Origin: Diphasiastrum complanatum
Lineage: Eukaryota; Streptophyta; Lycopodiopsida; Lycopodiales; Lycopodiaceae
Direction: 5' to 3'
NCBI GenBank assembly: GCA_029204225.1
Contig: CM055101.1
Span: 43,611,546-43,675,545, forward strand
Length of the DNA stretch: 64,000 bases
Shown: positions 44,262-56,087 of the stretch, piece after piece
Layout: every line of letters starts with the position of its first letter
Numbering within the stretch: position 1 is the stretch's first letter
Program-made: the position numbers and the translations under genes
Notes under the pieces: generated by a model
Told to the model about the DNA's origin: nothing
Database searches by the model: none
Seen by the model: the letters and a program-made list of their open reading frames with translations, nothing else

Positions 44262-45317
44262 TGTTGGAATGCGACACTGACAGAGATGATTCTTAGTAAG
44301 GCGCTTTGTGCATGTTAGATCTGATAATGTGCTCTCTAATCTGATTTCTATGATTAAGCTTAGATAGAGTCAAACTTCTCGCATCAACTACAACTGTGAA
44401 CGAAGATCTATCCTCTGCCCTAGATGGACACTGCCTATCTAGTACTGATTTTATGAGCATTCAACCAACGAGCCTATGTGCGAAAAAACTTAATGACCAA
44501 TAAACAATGAACGAGCATAAAGGCATTCAAGATTATACACAAGGGGCAAGATGTGCAAATAGCATATATATTCTCAAATGATTTTGTGAGCGTTGCTCGG
44601 CATACCGCACAAAGCGTTGACGCAAGAGAATCTCTATCTCTTACGAATTCTAACTTATTAACTGGTCTCGCTTATTAGCAAACTCTGACATCAATTCATC
44701 TACCAATGCTTTGCAACCCTCACAACCTTCTTTCTTGCATTCATCCTGTTTATATAGGAACAAAGAGAATGAGCTTAAGCTAATCATCAGATTACAAGCA
44801 CTGGTAACAACTTCTAGTTTGTTGTCTCTTTCGTCCATGGAGTTCGTTGTGCATCTGGTACTTCGCTTGATCTTCCCTATACTTGGGTCATGAAGATATG
44901 CCGTTTTTGCAACCGTCTGTGATACCCATCTGTGACCACAATCGTTGCTTTGCGGTCTTTCGTGGTCGTGAGCCGTATCACATACTATCGCATACTGGCC
45001 GCAATTGTTCCATTTGCGATGGCCTTCGGTCAGCTGCTTCGTGAATTGGTTTCTTTTGGTCTTTGCTTGCAGACCGCAATCTTTGACATTGAGGTGGCCT
45101 TCGGCTCCTAGCGGTGCCTTGAGGTGCGGATGGTTTCTTCGGTCTTCTCTTGTGAAACTGCAAGTGTTGACTTGCAATTTCCTTCGGTTTGCCTTGTTTT
45201 TGTAATGAACCGTATGCATTGTGGTTGCGGTTGTTTATGGTTTTTGCCTGTTGACAATTCTCGTGTATTTCTGTAGGTACTGGATCATAAGCTATAAATG
45301 CTTTGTAGGTAGAAACA
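44262..45317 (-). repeat. 5' LTR of the minus-strand copia
   Basis: It runs from TGTTGGAATGCG (plus strand, inner end) to AGAAACA at 45317. Read on the minus strand it starts TGTTTCTACCTACAAAGC, like the TGTTTCTGAATACAAAGC start of the other family member, and is about the same length (1056 against 1008 bp). Frames inside it are chance. Confidence 0.75.
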
Positions 45318-45369
45318 TCATGTTTCTTTAACAATGGCCCCTGACATTGACTCCACCTCGATATTGAGA

Positions 45370-46575
45370 TTTTAGCCACTTGATTTGTTGTCCCTTGTGA
45401 AGGCACCCTTTAGGCATCGCATTTGTCCTGTCGAAGTTCGAAATGAGGCTATTGCCTTCTTCACAATGGTCTCTTCTCTCCTCGAGAAGATCCATGGAGC
45501 CTTTGGGAGGACAATTGAATTCCCCACCGTTTGTGGTCATAAATCGGCCATCTTTTCCACTTCTTTTAAGTAATCTCATGTGTCTTTTTTATCTTTCGCA
45601 CCAGTCAAGTGCTCCCAAATTATGCTCTCGACATTCTTGAATATGTGCATCGGGTCCAAAAGATGGTTTATAAACAATTTTCCCCAATATGGAAGTTCAT
45701 GAAATATTGATAACCTCTTCATGCCAGGAGGGAGTCGCACTAGATCTTGATTGGATCTCCAAATTTGAAGCCAATCACTTGTCTACAATATTATTAGCAA
45801 ACAAGCACACACATTTAATTGAGATTATCATTAGAAGAGATATAAAGAGAGTAACTATTTAAAAAATAAATGATATTAATTGGCCCAAATATGTATTGTA
45901 CCTTCATGGAGTGGGGACGTTGACCAACAAGCCCATCACGCATAGGGTGATCGGGTGGAAGGTATCGAGTGTGGCCCTCATAAACCATCTTTCTTAGATG
46001 TTGTGAGTGATGTGCTTGCAAATACTCGCCACAAACGGGGCATGCATTGTAGCCACTACTTTGGAGCCCTGCATTGAAACAAAACAACCGAGTTCATTAT
46101 GAGTGTAATGTTTGAATTGAAATTTTTTTTGTGAACAGTAGACTTAATACCATGAATCTAACCAATAACAACAATATCTCACCGGAACATTTCCCATATC
46201 CAGGAAAGTCGTGCATCAAGATCCCCTTTACGACAAAATCTCTTTGTGTGCGTGGTCTTGATATATCGGTCACTTGAACTCCTTGCCATAGAATCTTTAG
46301 CTCATCTACCAAGGGAGCCATATACACGTCCATATTTTTGGCCTTGTATTTTTTCGGGATAAGAACGGTAAGCATTAGGTGCCTCTTCTTAATACTTAGC
46401 CAAGTAGCATCCACATGCTTCCACGCTGGACAATCGGTAGGGATCCTCATAGTATAGTCCGATGAAACGATTGCTCGAATGCCATGTCATAAGCTCCACT
46501 ATGGACTTGCACTTAAACATATGGCATATCCTAGGTATGATGGGAAAATGTCTTACTACTTTGGCGGGTATGGTG
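45370..46575 (-). pseudogene. CACTA Tnp2 transposase fragment
   Basis: On the minus strand from 46563: VVRHFPIIPRICHMFKCKSI, ELMTWHSSN, MRIPTDCPAWKHVDATW, then, after a deletion of the DGxNPFG block, LSIKKRHLMLTVLIPKKYKA, KNMDVYMAPLVDELKILWQG, MHDFPGYGKCSG (46450-46190), YNACPVCGEYLQAHHSQHLR, MVYEGHTRYLPPDHPMRDG (46050-45900) and RLPPGMKRLSIFHELPYWGK with LLDPMHIFKNV (45740-45640). It is the same domain as at 9-10.5 kb but more divergent. It is bounded by the copia LTR on one side and by the LTR at 46576 on the other, so it was probably the target of both. Confidence 0.85.
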
Positions 46576-47716
46576 TGTGGTACGTTTGGTGTGTTGCTTA
46601 ATAGTGTTCATAACACTATAGCGGGGTTTTGGTATGATTATGAAGCCAGTCATAGGGTTTCTAGTTCGGATATTGCCATATATTATACTAGAAGGTAACT
46701 TAAGTTTGAACCCATTCACCTCATAAGTAATCCATCTCAAATATTCTTTTCAAAGATATAAATGTTTTTCATTTACTAATTCTTGTATTGTCTCCAATCA
46801 AGCAAACTTAATTTTATTCAATCTTTGATGCAATTGCCATGATTTATCTACGACTTGACCATCTTTTTCAATGGTTTTATCATGACAATGTATGTACTTT
46901 TGAAAATATATAATATATATATGGCTCTAATGGTGTTTTTTAACCACTTTGAGCGGTAGCTTTTCCATGTTTTTCAATGGTTTAGCAATATGGGATTTAT
47001 TATACTTGTAAATTGCCATTATGTTTGTTAAGCATAGAGCATATTCGGTAAACCAAAACATAAATTGAAATATATTTTATGCTGATTGTTTCTTACTTCA
47101 GACAGTAGCTTAGTGAATTATTACTGACTGTAAAACTATGTTTCTTACTGCAAAAGGTAAATCCATTAGTCATTTTTTACTGCATTAAACATTTAGTATA
47201 AATAGACTAATCAGAGTCCATTCTTTAATTCCATTCATAACCATTGAAATAATACACTGAATAACATTTACTCATCTTCTATATGTATTATGAAGTAAAT
47301 GAAGACATGAGTCAAAACAGAGATGAGCAATGAAAATTACCTCAGTCGTTTTACTCTGACTTAAGTTTCAAGAGACTGTCCATAGGCTAAGGTCTTTTCT
47401 TCAACATGCATCCGATTCTTTAATATCTTTATTTTTGTGGCTCATTCACTTTATTTCCAGACTGCCGGTTCCCATCTTAAATCTTTGCCGGGTGATCTCT
47501 TTCACTAAAAGAGATTTTTGAAACAAGAAGAAAGGAGGGAGGCTGAGTGCTGGAGCGCGACAGTGAGGGAAGAAGGACCTCAGGTGAGGGAGAGAGAGGG
47601 AGCGCGATAGCAGAGAGGGATCGCAGGAGGAATGGAGAGCGCAAGCAAGGGAGGGATAGATTTTGAAGAGGAAGGGGTGGACAGAACGCAGATGGAAAGC
47701 GCAGTTCTAGAGAGTA
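46576..47716 (-). repeat. 3' LTR of the gag-only element
   Basis: It matches 50617-51762 base for base apart from scattered substitutions and short indels (for example, TTTATCTACGACTTGACC here, TTTATCTACGAAAGCTTGACC there). A TATA-like GTATAAATAGAC lies near 47198 on the plus strand, which is opposite to the gag direction. Confidence 0.85.
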
Positions 47717-48190
47717 GGTGAGGAGAGAATAGGAGAGGTATCGCTGGAGGAAGGGAGGAAGCAACTCAACGATGGAGATATCATATTATATACATCTACA
47801 TCATCATAATTATATCAATTTATTTGGATATTTCTTATGGTAATTATCATGCAGCATCTCATATGTATGATGACTTAATATCATATTGTACCAATTATTA
47901 CAAATAATCTTGTAACATTTGAAACCATTGTTTTTTTTGGACTTTCTTTGATATTCACCATTTTTTTCATAGATTTTATTTTGAATATCTTTAGCTCTTT
48001 TGTAGTTATAATCACTTCTCCACCTCTTATCATGCTTTCTTAGTATTTCGTCAGTTAGAGATTTTAATGCTCATATGTAGTTATATTTTTCTGAGTTCAT
48101 AAAATTTTGATAGAGTATTATAATTATAAATGATAACATAATACTATATTGATATGGTAATACATCCAAAGATTCATTTACCATATATTA
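47717..48190. other. Internal region 3' of gag, A/T-rich
   Basis: Between the gag end and the 3' LTR the sequence is A/T-rich with no frame. Next to the LTR it is purine-rich on the plus strand (GGTGAGGAGAGAATAGGAGA), which is not where a polypurine tract is expected for a minus-strand element. Confidence 0.4.
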
Positions 48191-49783
48191 TTAAAAATAT
48201 TTTCATTCAGTTCCTTTTTAGTAGATATGTCATTGATCAATTTATCATGTATAACATTTTGATCCACAAGTGTAAACACTAATTTATCATCGATTGATAT
48301 TTCAATATCTGTACCATATAATGAATTAACATGGTCATTATTTCAATGGCTAAACTCTTGAAGAACATTTTCATTTGTATTCTTGGTACAAATCTCATTA
48401 TCGTATATTGAATTTATTTTTTTAGAATCTTCCATTTCTCTTTCATTCTGGTTTTTCACATTAGTTTCTTCATATAGCTCATTACTAATCAGCTTCAAAG
48501 ATTAGTGATCCAACTTGGATAATTCTAATTCTAACTCTTCATCATATTCATGAAAAACTTGTAACTCATCCATCTTAGATGATAAATCCTTTTGATCTTT
48601 CTTTGAATCAGATGAGCTATCATTTTTTTCCTTGGGAATAATGAAATTTATCTCTTGACCTTGCAACCTTTCATCGATGTCACTCGTATTGGAAGTAATG
48701 ATTTTCTTTATAAATTCTTCTACTCCAACAAAACTATCTTCAATTTCTTGATAATATTTGACTTTCAGGCTGTGATATCCATATGTCATTTGGTATCATT
48801 TCTTCCTTCAAAAGACATTGACTTTGGAACAAGTTAGAATCAACCAAATTTGATTGGCCTTCTTGTTCTACTTCCTCAAGAGCATATTTATCAATTATAA
48901 CATCATATATATTTTCCAGTTTTTCATTATCATTATATAAAGACTCCATCAGTTCCGGGTAGACATCAATGGAATGCACCACATCTTGAGTATCTTCACA
49001 ACAATTGTTTTCTTCAATCACAGCAGTAATTTCATTTGATTGATCAATCTTATAGTCATATTCAATATTTTTACTACATCCTTCTTGCACCATAATATTT
49101 TCTTTGATTTTAAAAAGCTGATTTGTTTGAATAGGATCATCTGTATAACAAAATTCATTTTCTGTAAGAATTTTAAGAATAGATGATACTGTAGCATAGT
49201 AGGAAGGGATTTCTACATCAAATTCATCCAAGGATCTATCTATCCAACTCTTCATATCAAGTTCTTCTATTTCAGTCATCATCTTATCAGCATGTTCTAT
49301 AGCAACTGCCCTAGAGATAGCTTCCTCAAAAATCTTAGGAACTTTTGAGAGAATACCATATGAAATGTCATCAGACAAACTTGATATAAACCAAGATAAG
49401 AAAAACTCTTTTCCTGGTCTTTCACTTAATCTTTTAGCCAAACAATTGATTCTATCAAAAAAGTTTTTGATAGGTTCATTTTGTTTCAATTTAATTTCAT
49501 TTAGTAATTTGATAATATCAGAAGAGTAATTCCATCTTCTAAACCTATCCAAAAAGCTTGTTTTAAGTTTTGTCCAATTGCAAATTTTCTTTTGATTCAA
49601 TATAGAATACCATTCAAGAGCAAGATTATACAATGTTACTGGAAATAATCTAAACATATCATCATCTTCTTCTTCATAATTTTGTCTACACACATTCATG
49701 AATCTTTGAATATGTAGATCTGCATCTTCATCTTCATTTCCATTAAAACTGAGTAGACTAGCACTTTCTTCATCCATTGACAT
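48190..49783 (-). CDS. Long acidic gag protein of the gag-only element
   Basis: From MSMDEESASLLSFNGNEDED (49783) the frame is open for 347 codons. The first 170 residues are a Retrotrans_gag domain (LHIQRFMNVCRQNYEEEDDD, LALEWYSILN, SFLDRFRRWNYSS, FFLSWFISSLSDDI). The rest is an acidic, Glu/Asp/Asn/Ile-rich tail (YPELMESLYNDNEKLENIYD). At about 48770 a one-base shift leads into a second acidic frame (KKDQKDLSSKMDELQVFHEY, 48789-48502), and further open pieces (EREMEDSKKINSIYDNEICT) reach about 48190 across stop codons. No zinc knuckle is visible, which is unusual for a plant gypsy gag. The first frame may still be translatable. Confidence 0.7.
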
Positions 49784-50591
49784 TGTTTTTTTTTTTGTTT
49801 TTTGTTTTTTTGTTTTATTTATTTATTTATTTTTTAAATGTTCTATTGGATTGTTGTGAAATGATCGTATAAATGATTTTTTTTTTTTCAATTATAGCTT
49901 TGGTGATAATGATTGATTTCAATTATGAATTGGACTTAGTTTGTAATACTTATAGCTTCTTTAGCTAGTTCTCTTCATCTTTCATTTCTAAGTGTTTTCT
50001 TCTTCTTCTTTTTCACAATTTTTTTTTTCTTCTTTTTGTTTATCAAGTATGAATAACACTCATTCAAGACATGCAATTTCGATGCGGTCCTCTTGAGTGA
50101 CTTTCCTTGTCTACTTCAAGATGGCACCCACTAGGCTAGGATGGTGGGGCTAGGCTTCACACCTACACCTCTTTGTCCAACACTATACCTTACTTTTTCT
50201 ACAAATCTTGAAATTGTTGTACTACTCAATCATGAAAACATTCAATCTTGCTCACACATCTCACAAATATCACCAAGTCCAAACAACAATTTTTATCACA
50301 CAATACCATCATGATCAAAAGTTACAATCATTCATTTTTCATCTATACAATCATTAAATAATGATTGTCCATTCAAAATCAAAACACATATAAAGGATTT
50401 CACGAGGTCAATTCCATGTGGAATATTCAATTTTTTCTTCTTCTTCTTTTTCATCAAGATGTATGTTTCCCTTTCGTATTTGTCCAATTTCTTTCATATT
50501 CGGAGCATTGATATCACTTCTAAACCTTCTAAATCCTCTATTGCAGTATGAACTAGGATACCACTAGAGTATCTGGCTTTCATGGATCTAA
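49784..50591. other. Leader of the gag-only element
   Basis: Poly-T and TTTATTTATTTATT runs at 49785-49840 and CTTCTTCTTCTTTTT runs (49995-50035, 50430-50450). No gene. Confidence 0.5.
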
Positions 50592-50609
50592 ATCCCATTG
50601 TGGTCGCCA
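50592..50609 (-). promoter_or_regulatory. Primer binding site of the gag-only element
   Basis: The minus strand reads TGGCGACCACAATGGGAT, similar to TGGCGAC-type primer binding sites of some plant gypsy elements, seven bases from the LTR. Confidence 0.55.
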
Positions 50610-50616
50610 TAAAACA

Positions 50617-51762
50617 TGTGGTACGTTTGGTGTGTTGCTTAATAGTGTTCATAACACTATAGCGGGGTTTTGGTATGATTATAAAGCCAGTCATAGGGTT
50701 TCTAGTTCGGATATTGCCATATATTATACTAGAAGGTAACTTAAGTTTGAATCCATTCACCTCATAAGTAATCCATCTCAAATATTCTTTTCAAAGATAT
50801 AAATGTTTTTCATTTACTAATTCTTGTATTGTCTCCAATCAAGCAAACTTAATTTTATTCAATCTTTGATGCAATTGCCATGATTTATCTACGAAAGCTT
50901 GACCATCTTTTTCAATGGTTTTATCATGATAATGTATGTGGTTTTGGAAATATATAATATATATATAGCTCTAATGATGTTTTTCAACCACTTTGAGCGG
51001 TAGCTTTTCCATGTTTTTCAATGGATTAGCAATATGGGATTTATTATGCTTGTAAATTGCCATTATGTTTGTTAAACATAGAGCATATTCGATAAATCAA
51101 AATAGAAACTGAAATCTATTTTATATTGACTGTTTTTTTACCTCAGACAGTAACTCAGTGAATTATTACTGACTGTAAAACTATATTTCTTACTGCAGAA
51201 GGTAAATCCATTAGTCATCTTTTACTGCATTACACATTTAGTATAAATAGACTAATCAGATTCCATTCTTTAATTCCATTCATAACCATTGAAATAATAC
51301 ACTGAATAACATTTACTCATCTTCTATATGTATTATGAAGTGAATTAAGACATGAGTCAAAACAGAGATGAGCAATGAAAATTACCTCAGTCTTTTTACT
51401 CTGACTTAAGTTTCAAGAGACTGTCCATAGGCTAAGGTCTTTTCTTCAACATGCATCCGGTTCTTTAATATCTTCATTTTTGTGGCTCATTCACTTTATT
51501 TCCAGACTGCCGGTTCCCATCTTAAATCTTTGCCGGGTGATCTCTTTCACTAAAAGAGATTTTGGAACAAGAAGAAAGGAGGGAGGCTGAGTGCTGGAGT
51601 GCGACAATGAGGGAAGAAGGATCTCAGGTGAGGGAGAGAGAGAGAGAGCGCGACAGCAGAGAGGGATCGCAGGAGGAATGGAGAGCGCAGACAGGGGAGA
51701 GATAGATTTTGAAGAGGAGGGGGTGGACAGAACGCAGATGGAAAGCGCAGTTCTAGAGAGCA
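50617..51762 (-). repeat. 5' LTR of the gag-only element
   Basis: Plus-strand start TGTGGTACGTTTGGTG, end CTAGAGAGCA. It contains the same TATA-like GTATAAATAGAC (near 51240, plus strand). The U3 end is purine-rich with an AGAGAGAGAGAG run near 51637. Confidence 0.85.
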
Positions 51763-52235
51763 GGTTTGGTTCTACATCTGCTCATCTGATGCCTGCAGGA
51801 ATCACAAACTTAGACAACCAATTTATTTGAAGAACGTCTACAATGGGCTTCCAGTCGATTCCAGCAAAGGGTAACCAATCCTGTCATAATTTCAAAGTTT
51901 AGATGCTAAGTTTAATAACTTGAAGTCATTGAAGACTTGGCCATCTTCAAGGACTTCCACAAAACTTGCATTTAGAACAAGTTTGCAGATATACATTACC
52001 TTTTCAATAGTCTGCAGAAATACACTATGTTTTCAATAGCTTCGGTGTCAAGGATCTTACTAGTAGTATACTTAGCTAGTTTGCAAGCAATCTAACATCA
52101 CTCAAATAAGCAGTAAAGAGAAATCACACACCAACCCAAGAGAACACTTCTAAACTATATTAACAAAAGAGACTGAAAGGTACATATACATAGTCTAATT
52201 TTTGTGGGGTATCACTACATGGCAGTTTGGTCCCC
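51763..52235. other. Unassigned gap
   Basis: No gene or clear element. It contains two copies of TCTGCAGAAATACA / TTGCAGATATACA near 51985-52025. Confidence 0.35.
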
Positions 52236-52239
52236 ATCC

Positions 52240-53713
52240 TTCGTGCGTGCATAAAGTATAGGATTTTTAGCTAGTTGTATAGCGCTCTGGCTGTCATATC
52301 TGATCATAGTAGGCTTTTTTTGTGGAATTCCAATGTCTTCTAACATTTTTCTTAGCCAAACTGCTTCCTGTGTAGCTGAACATAGTGCTTTGTATTCTAC
52401 TTATGTAGTAGAAAGAACAACTGTGTCTTGTTTACACATTGCACTTCATAACAACAGCATTTAACTTGTACAAACCACAAGTTTTATCCCTAAAGCCATC
52501 AGCAATCACCTTGAAATCCCATTTCACATCCTTGATCTGGCATTTCTTGTTGTTGAACTCCACCTTCAACTTATGATCTGTCATTGTACCAACAGATAAG
52601 AGACTCTTCTGAAGACCATAAACATACAACACATTCTCAATTACCTTCACATGTCCATCAAGAAATTGAATAGGCACTGCACCAACTCCATGAATTTGGC
52701 ACTCGTCGTCATTCGCTTGTGCAACTCTATCTCCATCATCAATAATCTCTAGATTTTTAAACCATGATTTGTTGCCAGTCATGTGTCTTGTTGCTCCTGA
52801 GTCCACGTACCAATGTGTATGATCAATGGAATGTTGTGATGCTAATGTTGTCGCAAATGTTGTGCCTTGATCTTTGTTATCGTTATCATTCTCTTCTTTG
52901 ACAAAATTGGTCAACTACTTCACTTTGCCCCTCTTAATATCCACCTTCTTCTTGCAAAAATCTCTTGCCCAATTTCCAGGCTTTTGGCAATAGGAACAAT
53001 TGTCTTTCTTCTTCTTGCCTGATGTGGATCCTTGATTGTCATCCTCCACATTCAACTTCTTGGATTGTTTCTTGTATCTATGCTTCCCTTTGGCTAGCAT
53101 TGCTTGATCTTCCAATGGGGGAAGTCGAGTTTTTACTACTTCACATCTTTTTTCCTCCTGTAGGATGATGCCATGAAGATTTTCAAATGTTGGTAGCCTC
53201 TCCCTTGAAGCAATGCCACTTGCAAACATTTGGAAATTTTCAGATAGGCCATTCATAGTTGTGTGAACTAGCTCAACATCTCTTATTGGCTCTCCAATGG
53301 CTGTCAATTGGTCTCATAACTCCTTTATTCATGTGAAATAGGACCCTCCGCCCTCATTCTCCTCCATGCGAACACTTATGAGTTAGGTCCTCAAAAACAT
53401 CATTCAAGAGGGGTTCACCATCTGAAACTGTGTTTTGAGTGCATCCCAAGCGCCTTTGCTGATACAGCTTCACTACTGTGGGCAATGACATGATCCTTCA
53501 TTGACAAATTTATCAAGGATAAGGCCTTATGTGCCCTTTTGTCAAATGCACCAATACTGGAGTTGTAGTTGGCCGTTGTTCCACCCCAGTGACAATGTCC
53601 CATAGCTCCTTTTCCATGAAAATACTTTTCATTTTGAATTTCCAAATGCTATAATTGGATACCCCTTCCAATCTACTAGCTTCTCCAAACACGGATTCCC
53701 CCAATCCTGCCAT
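52240..53713 (-). pseudogene. Copia element: gag and protease joined to RNase H
   Basis: On the minus strand: MAGLGESVFGEASRLEGVSN and YSIWKFKMKSIFMEKELWDI (53713-53515), decayed middle of gag, RDVELVHTTMNGLSENFQMF (53290-53230), a zinc knuckle with His to Asn (CSYCQKPGNWARDFC, about 52985), protease YVDSGATRHMTGN (about 52800), and LLSVGTMTDHKLKVEFNNKK (52620-52550). At about 52440 it passes directly into RNase H (QDTVVLSTT, a stop, EYKALCSATQEAVWLRKM, DSQSAIQLAKNPI), ending near 52240. GAG-pre-integrase, integrase and RT are missing. It is a different copia family from the one at 36.6-45.3 kb. Confidence 0.85.
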
Positions 53714-55400
53714 TTTGCCAAAAAATTGCTCCTATAGCGCTTTAATGAGGCCCAATGACTAGCTTATAGAGCAATTTAGACTTCTAAAAGTCAACTTTAA
53801 GGTCTGACCAAAAATGTTTCAGGACCTCCCGCCGCTTTTCTGCCAAATCAGAAGCAAAATCGGTGTTGTCCTCCGAAATGCCCTTCGTCACCAACTCCTA
53901 ACTACTTGTCCACTGGAATGGTGAAAAGACTTTGGCGCGGTCCGAACACTTTCTCCGCGACAATCTCAGGTATCGTACTTGTAGGGTACAATCCTTTCTT
54001 GCCCTTAATTTGGAGGATTTTGGCTTTTGGATGGCCCTAAACGAAGAAATGAGCTAAAAGATATGTGCCCTTATAGAAAATGCATTGTTTCTTCACAATG
54101 AAACAACTTCAAACTTCATAAAATTTGGGGACCCAACTGCAATTTACATTCAAGATTTTTAAAGAACTTGAAGTGTAAAAGACCCTTTAATTTCTTAAGG
54201 CCTTCTTTAGGGCACCCTTCAAGTCAATCTTCACCGTTAGACGAGATCCTACAGCCCACGATGCTCCTTGAGAAGTCAATCTCAACTAGGGGTGCACGGA
54301 TCAGTGCCCAAATTGCTTGCAGACCATCAAATCAAAGGTTTAGAAAATAGTAGGTCCTTTCATACACAATATGTTCCTTTCCACTGGGCGCGCGTGACCT
54401 CTCCATCGCGACCCTCTCCATTGCTCTTTTCCTTGGTTTTCAAGCTATGGTGAACAACCAGAAGAGCCTCACTATAAATCGAGCCTGCATCTGCTCTCTT
54501 CCGCGAAATGCATATAGAAATACAATGTTGCATTTTTCGCCTGTGGAAATTCACGAATAAAAATATAGACTGTAGCGACAACACGAGTAAAAATGCAGAC
54601 TTGTTTTGCCAACAGTTCTACAGAATGAACAGATCCTCATTATCAATTGAATTTTAGAGAAATTTCAGCAAGCAACACTTTCACTCGACTTGGCGTGCCA
54701 AGTCAGATGCTACCATTTTTTCTGCTTTTTAAGATGCTAGATGCCAGACACGACTTCCTACGACACAGGGCAAATCTTAGAAGGACGAATATCTACTTGG
54801 ATGATGACCTCACCCATTCTCAATGACAACAACATAGAGAGGTCATTCAACAAGCACAACAAAGAGGTCAGAGAGTTGTGTGTTCAGTAGGGGTGCCACC
54901 CTTCTTTGCCTCTCACGAATAGGGACTCGAGGACATTGGGGCTGGGAGCACCTTGATTTTTCCTACTCTGCTCTCCATCGCATCCATCGCACTTTGGAAC
55001 TGCAACGACTTGCATTCTTCTTCCATGCAGCAAGGCTCTCTTCTTTCTTATCCTCGAAATGGATTCGTTGCTTCATAGAGACTCATGAGTCACTTATTCA
55101 TCCTCTACTGCGCTAGCATGGCCATACCTAGGTTTCAACTCTTCGTCCAGCTTTACGGGACTCCACTCACAGAGGCTCAGAAGGGGTCGCATGTTCTTTT
55201 CCTTCTGCTTGAGTGCCTTTCATCCATCTAGAGCAGCAGGATGACCAGAGTTTGCTTCTCTGGATACATATCTCTTGTGCTCTCCTCCACCTCGACAGGG
55301 ACCTCTTTTTGGTAGTCTATTACTTCCCTCTAGACACCTCCCCATTCGCCAGACCAGGAGATGATCCTTTCGACCTTCTTTCTGTACATGTTGTAGCCTT
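53714..55400. other. Unassigned region
   Basis: No convincing gene. The plus-strand frames at 54880-55116 and 55213-55410 are open for 60 to 78 codons (for example GTRGHWGWEHLDFSYSALHR) but match nothing I know. It probably contains decayed LTR and leader sequence of the copia elements on either side. Confidence 0.3.
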
Positions 55401-55403
55401 TTC

Positions 55404-55945
55404 TCAGTAGGGATACATCCTTTTAGCAGGGACTTTAATGCCCGTGCAAGGGATCTCCTCGGCCTTTAGCACTTGTAGTTCCACCAAAAGTCTTCTTAGC
55501 CATAGGAGCTCTTTTGTTGTTGAAGTCAATGCCTTGTACTCGGCTTCACAAGAGGAAAGTGAGATTGTGTCTTGCTTTTTAAGAAGCCAAGATATCACTC
55601 CTCCACAAAGGAAAGTGGCAAATGCACTTATAGATCTCCTATCCATCTTGTCTCCTCCAAAATCTGAATCCAAATATGCCTGCAAGTACAAGTTAGATCC
55701 TTGATAGAGAATGCCAAGAAATCTAGTAGAAGAGATATATCTAAGTACCCTCTTGGCACTTTTTCGATGATGCATCAATGGACCTTGCATATATTGACTT
55801 AACTTGCTTACACTATACCTCAAATCTGGTCTAGTGATTGTTAAATAGATCAAGGAGCTAATAAGCTTTCTAAAGAGTTTGATGTCCTCAAATGATGCTT
55901 CATCACCTTCATTAGAAATTTAACAACTTGCTCCATAGGGGTGTC
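55404..55945 (-). pseudogene. Copia RT end (duplicated segment) and RNase H
   Basis: After the module, DTPMEQVVKFLMK and a frame-shifted copy of the SLIxSLIYLTITR segment lead into ITRPDLRYSVSKLSQYMQGP, then RNase H: LQAYLDSDFGGDKMDRRSIS, SWLLKKQDTISLSSCEAEYK, ELLWLRRLLVELQVLKAEEI. The frame ends at 55404 before the final DNxSAI and HxRTKHIE blocks. Confidence 0.85.
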
Positions 55946-55946
55946 T

Positions 55947-56087
55947 GTGAAGTTTTTAGCACATGTGAACTTCACCACACATACTATAGGATCTTACTGA
56001 GGTGTTGTGATTGCACAAGATTGATCAAAGAACAATATGCTTGAAAAATCTAAGGCAAGAGCACAATGGCATACATTTGATGAAAAA
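55947..56087 (-). repeat. 140-bp module, second copy, inserted in copia RT
   Basis: On the minus strand VCHCALALDFSSILFFDQSC, then AITTPQ, a TAA, DPIVCVVKFTCAKNFT. It matches 29949-30090 along its whole length. It sits exactly where the RT reads TMTR and should continue PDLRYS, and it is followed by a second copy of the previous RT segment (DTPMEQVVKFLMK against DTPMEHTVKVPIK). Confidence 0.75.

Larger units (their letters stand above)
46576..51762 (-). mobile_element. LTR retrotransposon with only a gag gene (non-autonomous)
   Basis: Two nearly identical repeats of about 1.14 kb (46576-47716 and 50617-51762) flank 2.9 kb that holds a minus-strand gag. A primer-binding-site-like TGGCGACCACAATGGGAT (minus strand) sits at 50592-50609 next to the right repeat, so the right repeat is the 5' LTR. 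LTR ends on the minus strand are TGCTCTCTAG (TACTCTCTAG in the left copy) and CGTACCACA. No protease, RT or integrase is seen. No clear target duplication or polypurine tract was found. Confidence 0.75.

Noticed and set aside
44650-45406. Minus-strand frames of 142-189 codons
   Set aside because: They lie almost wholly in the copia LTR and resemble no protein.
51591-51830. Frame rich in Arg, Glu and Gly at the LTR end
   Set aside because: By-product of the purine-rich LTR end; the other LTR copy shows a different frame (47477-47764).
54880-55410. Plus-strand frames of 60-78 codons as possible host genes
   Set aside because: No start context, introns or family resemblance; surrounded by dead copia sequence.
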